Shown in pieces: positions 61,367-64,000 of a stretch of DNA of 64,000 nucleotides. The DNA lies in NCBI RefSeq assembly GCF_002778285.1, contig NZ_NESM01000004.1, positions 62,001 to 126,000 of the forward strand, given 5' to 3'. Position 1 is the first letter of the stretch. The number at the start of each line of letters is the position of its first letter. This DNA comes from Limnohabitans sp. 15K (lineage in GTDB: Bacteria > Pseudomonadota > Gammaproteobacteria > Burkholderiales > Burkholderiaceae_C). Below the pieces are notes generated by a model. That model saw nothing but the letters and a program-made list of their open reading frames with translations, did not search any database and was not told where the DNA came from. Both the position numbers and the translations under genes were made by a program.

Positions 61367-61390
61367 CACATATACTTTCACATATACTTG
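61367..61390 (+). promoter_or_regulatory. Direct repeats before the VapBC pair
   Basis: Two tandem 12-bp units CACATATACTTT and CACATATACTTG, ending 17 nt before the antitoxin ATG. Each contains TATACT, a -10-like hexamer. Tandem sites of this type suit a ribbon-helix-helix autorepressor, so this is the probable operator. Confidence 0.6.
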
Positions 61391-61407
61391 TTTTGAGGGG
61401 TGGGCTC

Positions 61408-61638
61408 ATGTCACAAATCACGCTTTACCTGGATGACGCAACACAGGCTCTGGTGGACGAAGCGGCCAAGGCCAACGGTGTCTCCAAGAGCCGTTGGGTC
61501 GCCGACATCATCCGCACCTATGCCTCTCACGAATGGCCTAAGGATTGCCTGACACTGGCCGGTCGTTTTGCAGACTTTCCCTTGCGCGAGGACAGCACCC
61601 TTCCGCAGCCCGCCGATGTGCCGCGCCTGGGCTTTTGA
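61408..61638 (+). CDS. Ribbon-helix-helix antitoxin of a VapBC-type pair
   Basis: A 76-residue protein with an N-terminal strand QITLYLDDATQALVDEAA and helices SKSRWVADIIRTYASHEWP, the CopG/Arc ribbon-helix-helix fold that binds DNA as a dimer. The C-terminal tail FADFPLREDSTLP would wrap the toxin. The toxin gene follows 9 nt later. Tandem CACATATACTT repeats lie just upstream and are its likely binding site. Confidence 0.85.
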   Translation: MSQITLYLDDATQALVDEAAKANGVSKSRWVADIIRTYASHEWPKDCLTLAGRFADFPLREDSTLPQPADVPRLGF

Positions 61639-61647
61639 GGGCCTGAC

Positions 61648-62055
61648 ATGTTGGTCCTCGACAGCAACACCATCAGTTATTACTTCCGGGGCGACCCACA
61701 TGTTGTGCCGCGATTTCAAGCCGTGCGCCCCGCGGATTTAGGGGTTCCTGCGATTGTGGAATACGAGCTGCGCTACGGCTTGCTGCGACTGCCGCAAGAG
61801 GCGGCTGCACCTCGGCTGGACGCTTTGGCGCAACTGCTCAGACCCATGCAAATGCTGCCCTTCGATGCCGAATGTGCGGCGCACGCTGCCCGCATCCGTG
61901 CCACCTTAGAGGCAGCGGGCACACCGATTGGCCCGCATGACACACTGATTGCAGCCACCGCGTTGCGGCATCAAGCCAGCTTGGTGACGCGCAATGTGCG
62001 TGAGTTTGCGCGTGTACCGGGCTTGCATGTGCTCAACTGGCATGCGGATGTTTGA
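61648..62055 (+). CDS. PIN-domain toxin (VapC-like ribonuclease)
   Basis: A 135-residue PIN protein starting MLVLDSNTISYYFRG with catalytic Asp5, then Glu40 (VEYELRYG), Asp98 (GPHDTLIAATA) and Asn116 (VTRNVREF). These are the conserved acidic site and flanking Asn of VapC/FitB toxins, which cut tRNA or rRNA. It is neutralised by the antitoxin encoded upstream. A 9-bp hairpin follows 66 nt downstream. Confidence 0.9.
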   Translation: MLVLDSNTISYYFRGDPHVVPRFQAVRPADLGVPAIVEYELRYGLLRLPQEAAAPRLDALAQLLRPMQMLPFDAECAAHAARIRATLEAAGTPIGPHDTLIAATALRHQASLVTRNVREFARVPGLHVLNWHADV

Positions 62056-62121
62056 TGTCTTGGTTAAGTTGCTTGTCCTGAAGGTTTGATGCGGCGCATT
62101 TTGTCGCAGTGATGCGAAGAA

Positions 62122-62149
62122 TGGACTTCCTCAACCAGAAGGAAGTCCA
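62122..62149 (+). repeat. Inverted repeat after the VapBC operon
   Basis: Perfect 9-bp inverted repeat TGGACTTCC-N10-GGAAGTCCA between vapC and the EI24 gene. No T run follows, so it may be a Rho-dependent or mRNA-stability element, or an operator for the next gene, which starts 46 nt later. Confidence 0.45.
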
Positions 62150-62194
62150 CGTCGTATTGCATTCGTGTAAAAGCCTGCTGTTAAGCTTTCACCC

Positions 62195-63160
62195 ATGAAA
62201 CTCCTGATCGATTCCTTTTGGCGCTCGGCCATGTATTGCCTGTACCCCCGGGTGATCGGTCTGTCGGTTTTGCCCCTGGTGTTGATCGTGGCTTTGTCTT
62301 GGTTGCTGGGTTATTTGTATTGGGACACCGCCGTCACCTTTGTGCGGGCTTGGCTCGATGCCAGCTCCTGGTTGGCCTTGGTTTGGGGCTGGTTGGAAGG
62401 TGTGGGTTTGGCCAACCTGAAAACCGTGGTCGCGCCCTTGTTGGTCATCTTTTCTTTCACGCCCTTGGTGGTGGTGGCTTCTTTGTTGGCGGTGTCGTTT
62501 TTGATGACCCCGGCGTTGACCCGCATGGTGGCCGAGCGGCGGTTTGCTGGCTTGCAGCGCAAACATGGTGGTAGCTTGGTCTCGAGTTTGTGGTGGACCT
62601 TTTTCTCGCTGGTGCTGGCTTTGGGGGCGTTGGTGCTCACCTTGCCCATGTGGCTGGTGCCGCCGCTCGCCTTGTTGCTCCCTGCCTTCATTTGGGGTTG
62701 GCTCACTTACCGGGTCATGGCCTTTGATGTGTTGGCCGAATTTGCCAGCACCGAAGAGCGCGAGACCCTCATGTCCCGCCACCGCATGAGCTTCTTGGCC
62801 ATGGGGGTGATCACCGGGCTCATGGGCGCTGCGCCCAGTTTGGTGTGGGCCTCGGGCGCTCTGTTTGCAGCGGCCTTTGTCATCTTGGTGCCCGTGGCCA
62901 TCTGGATCTACACCTTGGTGTTTGCGTTTTCTTCGCTGTGGTTTGCCCACTTTGCGCTGGCTGCCTTGCATGCCTTGCGCGATGAGCCCCGAGCAGCGGC
63001 GGTGGACGAGGTCATGGACGAGGTGGTGGATGCTGCGCCCGCATCTGGCAACACTTCACCAACCCACACAACATCACCCCACACCGCAGCCCGCTTGGGT
63101 GCCAACGATCCGGCCAAGTCGGACAGCGTGACCGATGTGGTGCCGCGCACCAGCACTTGA
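62195..63160 (+). CDS. EI24-domain membrane protein
   Basis: A 321-residue integral membrane protein with about six helices. The first part FWRSAMYCLYPRVIGLSVLP and the middle LPAFIWGWLTYRVMAFDVLAE match the EI24/CysZ-like family, whose members move sulfate or have unknown roles. The last 60 residues are a polar Thr/Pro/Ala-rich tail with low complexity. It has no close operon partner except the CinA/MoaB-type gene 50 nt downstream. Confidence 0.82.
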   Translation: MKLLIDSFWRSAMYCLYPRVIGLSVLPLVLIVALSWLLGYLYWDTAVTFVRAWLDASSWLALVWGWLEGVGLANLKTVVAPLLVIFSFTPLVVVASLLAVSFLMTPALTRMVAERRFAGLQRKHGGSLVSSLWWTFFSLVLALGALVLTLPMWLVPPLALLLPAFIWGWLTYRVMAFDVLAEFASTEERETLMSRHRMSFLAMGVITGLMGAAPSLVWASGALFAAAFVILVPVAIWIYTLVFAFSSLWFAHFALAALHALRDEPRAAAVDEVMDEVVDAAPASGNTSPTHTTSPHTAARLGANDPAKSDSVTDVVPRTST

Positions 63161-63210
63161 CCGTTTGGCAAAGCGGCTGTTTTTGACCCTTATTTTTCAA
63201 TCTTGAACCC

Positions 63211-64000
63211 ATGACTTCTCATACGCCCCCCACTTTTGGCCTGATCATCATTGGCGACGAAATCATGTCTGGCAAACGCCAAGACAAGCACATGCCCAAA
63301 GTCATCGAGTTGATGAACGAGCGCGGCCTGACCTTGAGTTGGGCCGAGTACGTGGGCGATTCGCCTGAGCGCATCACGGCCACTTTGAAACGGGCTCTCG
63401 AGTCGTCCGACGTGGTGTTCAGCTGCGGTGGCATCGGGGCCACGCCGGACGACCACACGCGCCAGTGCGCGGGCAAAGCATTGGGTGTGCCGCTCGCTTT
63501 GCACCCCGAAGCCAAGCGCTTGATTCAAGAGCGCATGCAAGACACCGCCAAAGAGCAGGGCGTGGCTTACGAGCCAGATCGCCCTGACAACATCCACCGC
63601 TTGAACATGGGCACCTTCCCAGCGGGCGCAGACATCATTCGCAACCCGTACAACAAGATTCCTGGTTTCAGCTGCCGAGGCGCCGGGGGCGGCGCGGTGC
63701 ACTTTGTGCCGGGCTTTCCGGTCATGGCTTGGCCCATGATCGCGTCGGTGCTCGATAGCCACTACAGCGCCCACTTCCGCCAGAACGCTTACGTTGAGAA
63801 ATCGGTGATCGTTTTGGGGGCCATGGAGGCAACCTTGACCCCGCTGATGGAGTCGATTGAAGCCGCACACCCTGGCGTGAAGGTGTTCAGCCTGCCCAGC
63901 GTGGACCACCCGCAATGGGGGCGCCACATTGAATTGGGGGTCAAGGGCGAGCCAGCCCAAGCCGATGCGGCGTATGCCGACTTGCGGGTCGGTCTGAAAA
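63211..64000 (+). CDS. Competence/damage-inducible protein A-type (CinA/MoaB fold), 3' end cut off
   Basis: The first 263 codons are present; the gene runs past the right edge. The molybdopterin-binding fold is clear: FGLIIIGDEIMSGKRQDKH, VFSCGGIGATPDDHTRQ and HFVPGFPVMAWPMI. Proteins of this length class with this start are annotated as CinA-like or competence/damage-inducible protein A; the C-terminal amidase domain of true CinA would lie outside the window, so its presence cannot be judged. Confidence 0.85.
   Translation, partial: MTSHTPPTFGLIIIGDEIMSGKRQDKHMPKVIELMNERGLTLSWAEYVGDSPERITATLKRALESSDVVFSCGGIGATPDDHTRQCAGKALGVPLALHPEAKRLIQERMQDTAKEQGVAYEPDRPDNIHRLNMGTFPAGADIIRNPYNKIPGFSCRGAGGGAVHFVPGFPVMAWPMIASVLDSHYSAHFRQNAYVEKSVIVLGAMEATLTPLMESIEAAHPGVKVFSLPSVDHPQWGRHIELGVKGEPAQADAAYADLRVGLK

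Noticed and set aside
1..64000. Prophage, insertion sequence, integron or CRISPR array
   Set aside because: No integrase, transposase, phage structural gene or spaced direct-repeat array was found; only REP-like hairpins and a VapBC pair suggest mobility.

Overview
The window reads as a chromosomal stretch of a betaproteobacterium, most likely Comamonadaceae (Limnohabitans/Rhodoferax-like). This rests on the dense GC-rich coding, the Bug-type orphan binding proteins, the abundance of TRAP and HAAT transporters, and betaproteobacterial-looking PdxH, Edd, RhlE and EttA proteins. The genus is an inference. There is no rRNA, convincing tRNA, prophage, insertion sequence or CRISPR array. About 64 genes are called; two are cut by the window ends and one carries a frameshift.

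Layout. 0-5.2 kb: start of pcm and a TetR-adaptor-RND efflux operon. 5.2-7.5 kb: glutaryl-CoA dehydrogenase with a divergent LysR regulator. 7.5-13.3 kb: msrA, a ZnuD-like TonB receptor with a small exported partner, an AEC carrier, pdxH, a ChaC-like enzyme and a small membrane protein. 13.4-15.9 kb: edd-eda (Entner-Doudoroff) behind a HexR-like site. 16-22 kb: Bug protein, an SDR/thioesterase/glyoxalase operon, then VOC, RIO kinase, DTW enzyme and pirin. 22-30.1 kb: two divergent operons, one encoding an intradiol dioxygenase, an acyl-CoA ligase and a citryl-CoA-lyase-like enzyme, the other a HAAT-type ABC transporter with a fused LivM-LivG subunit.

30.1-49.9 kb is a sugar-acid island with two regulons. 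The first is a five-gene leftward operon (IlvD/Edd-type dehydratase, DenD-like dehydrogenase, KdgK, DgoK, DgoA). It diverges from a GntR regulator, a TRAP binding protein and an enolase-superfamily dehydratase. Two inverted copies of an 18-bp motif sit at the two divergent starts. The second is a ten-gene leftward operon (hydroxyacid dehydrogenase, gluconokinase, small protein, TRAP P/Q/M, gluconate 5-dehydrogenase, idonate dehydrogenase, SDR, 6-phosphogluconate dehydrogenase). It starts at a perfect palindrome that recurs before a divergent LacI-type regulator, which is frameshifted in a run of eight G. Together these would take L-idonate, ketogluconates, gluconate and galactonate-type acids to 6-phosphogluconate, KDPG or KDPGal, and on to pyruvate plus glyceraldehyde-3-phosphate.

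50-64 kb is mixed housekeeping: cupin, RhlE helicase, Tat-exported Bug protein, DnaQ-type exonuclease, EttA, RsuA-type pseudouridine synthase, a hydrolase, a beta-propeller/deacetylase/sterol-desaturase group, a VapBC pair, an EI24 membrane protein and the start of a CinA/MoaB-type gene.

The two most distinctive signals are non-coding or contextual. One is a family of four dispersed REP-like hairpins with a constant CCCT loop and largely compensating stems; two of them supply the stop codon of a neighbouring gene. The other is the ring-cleavage/CoA-ligase/citryl-CoA-lyase/ABC-transporter cluster, which looks like an uncharacterised degradation route.
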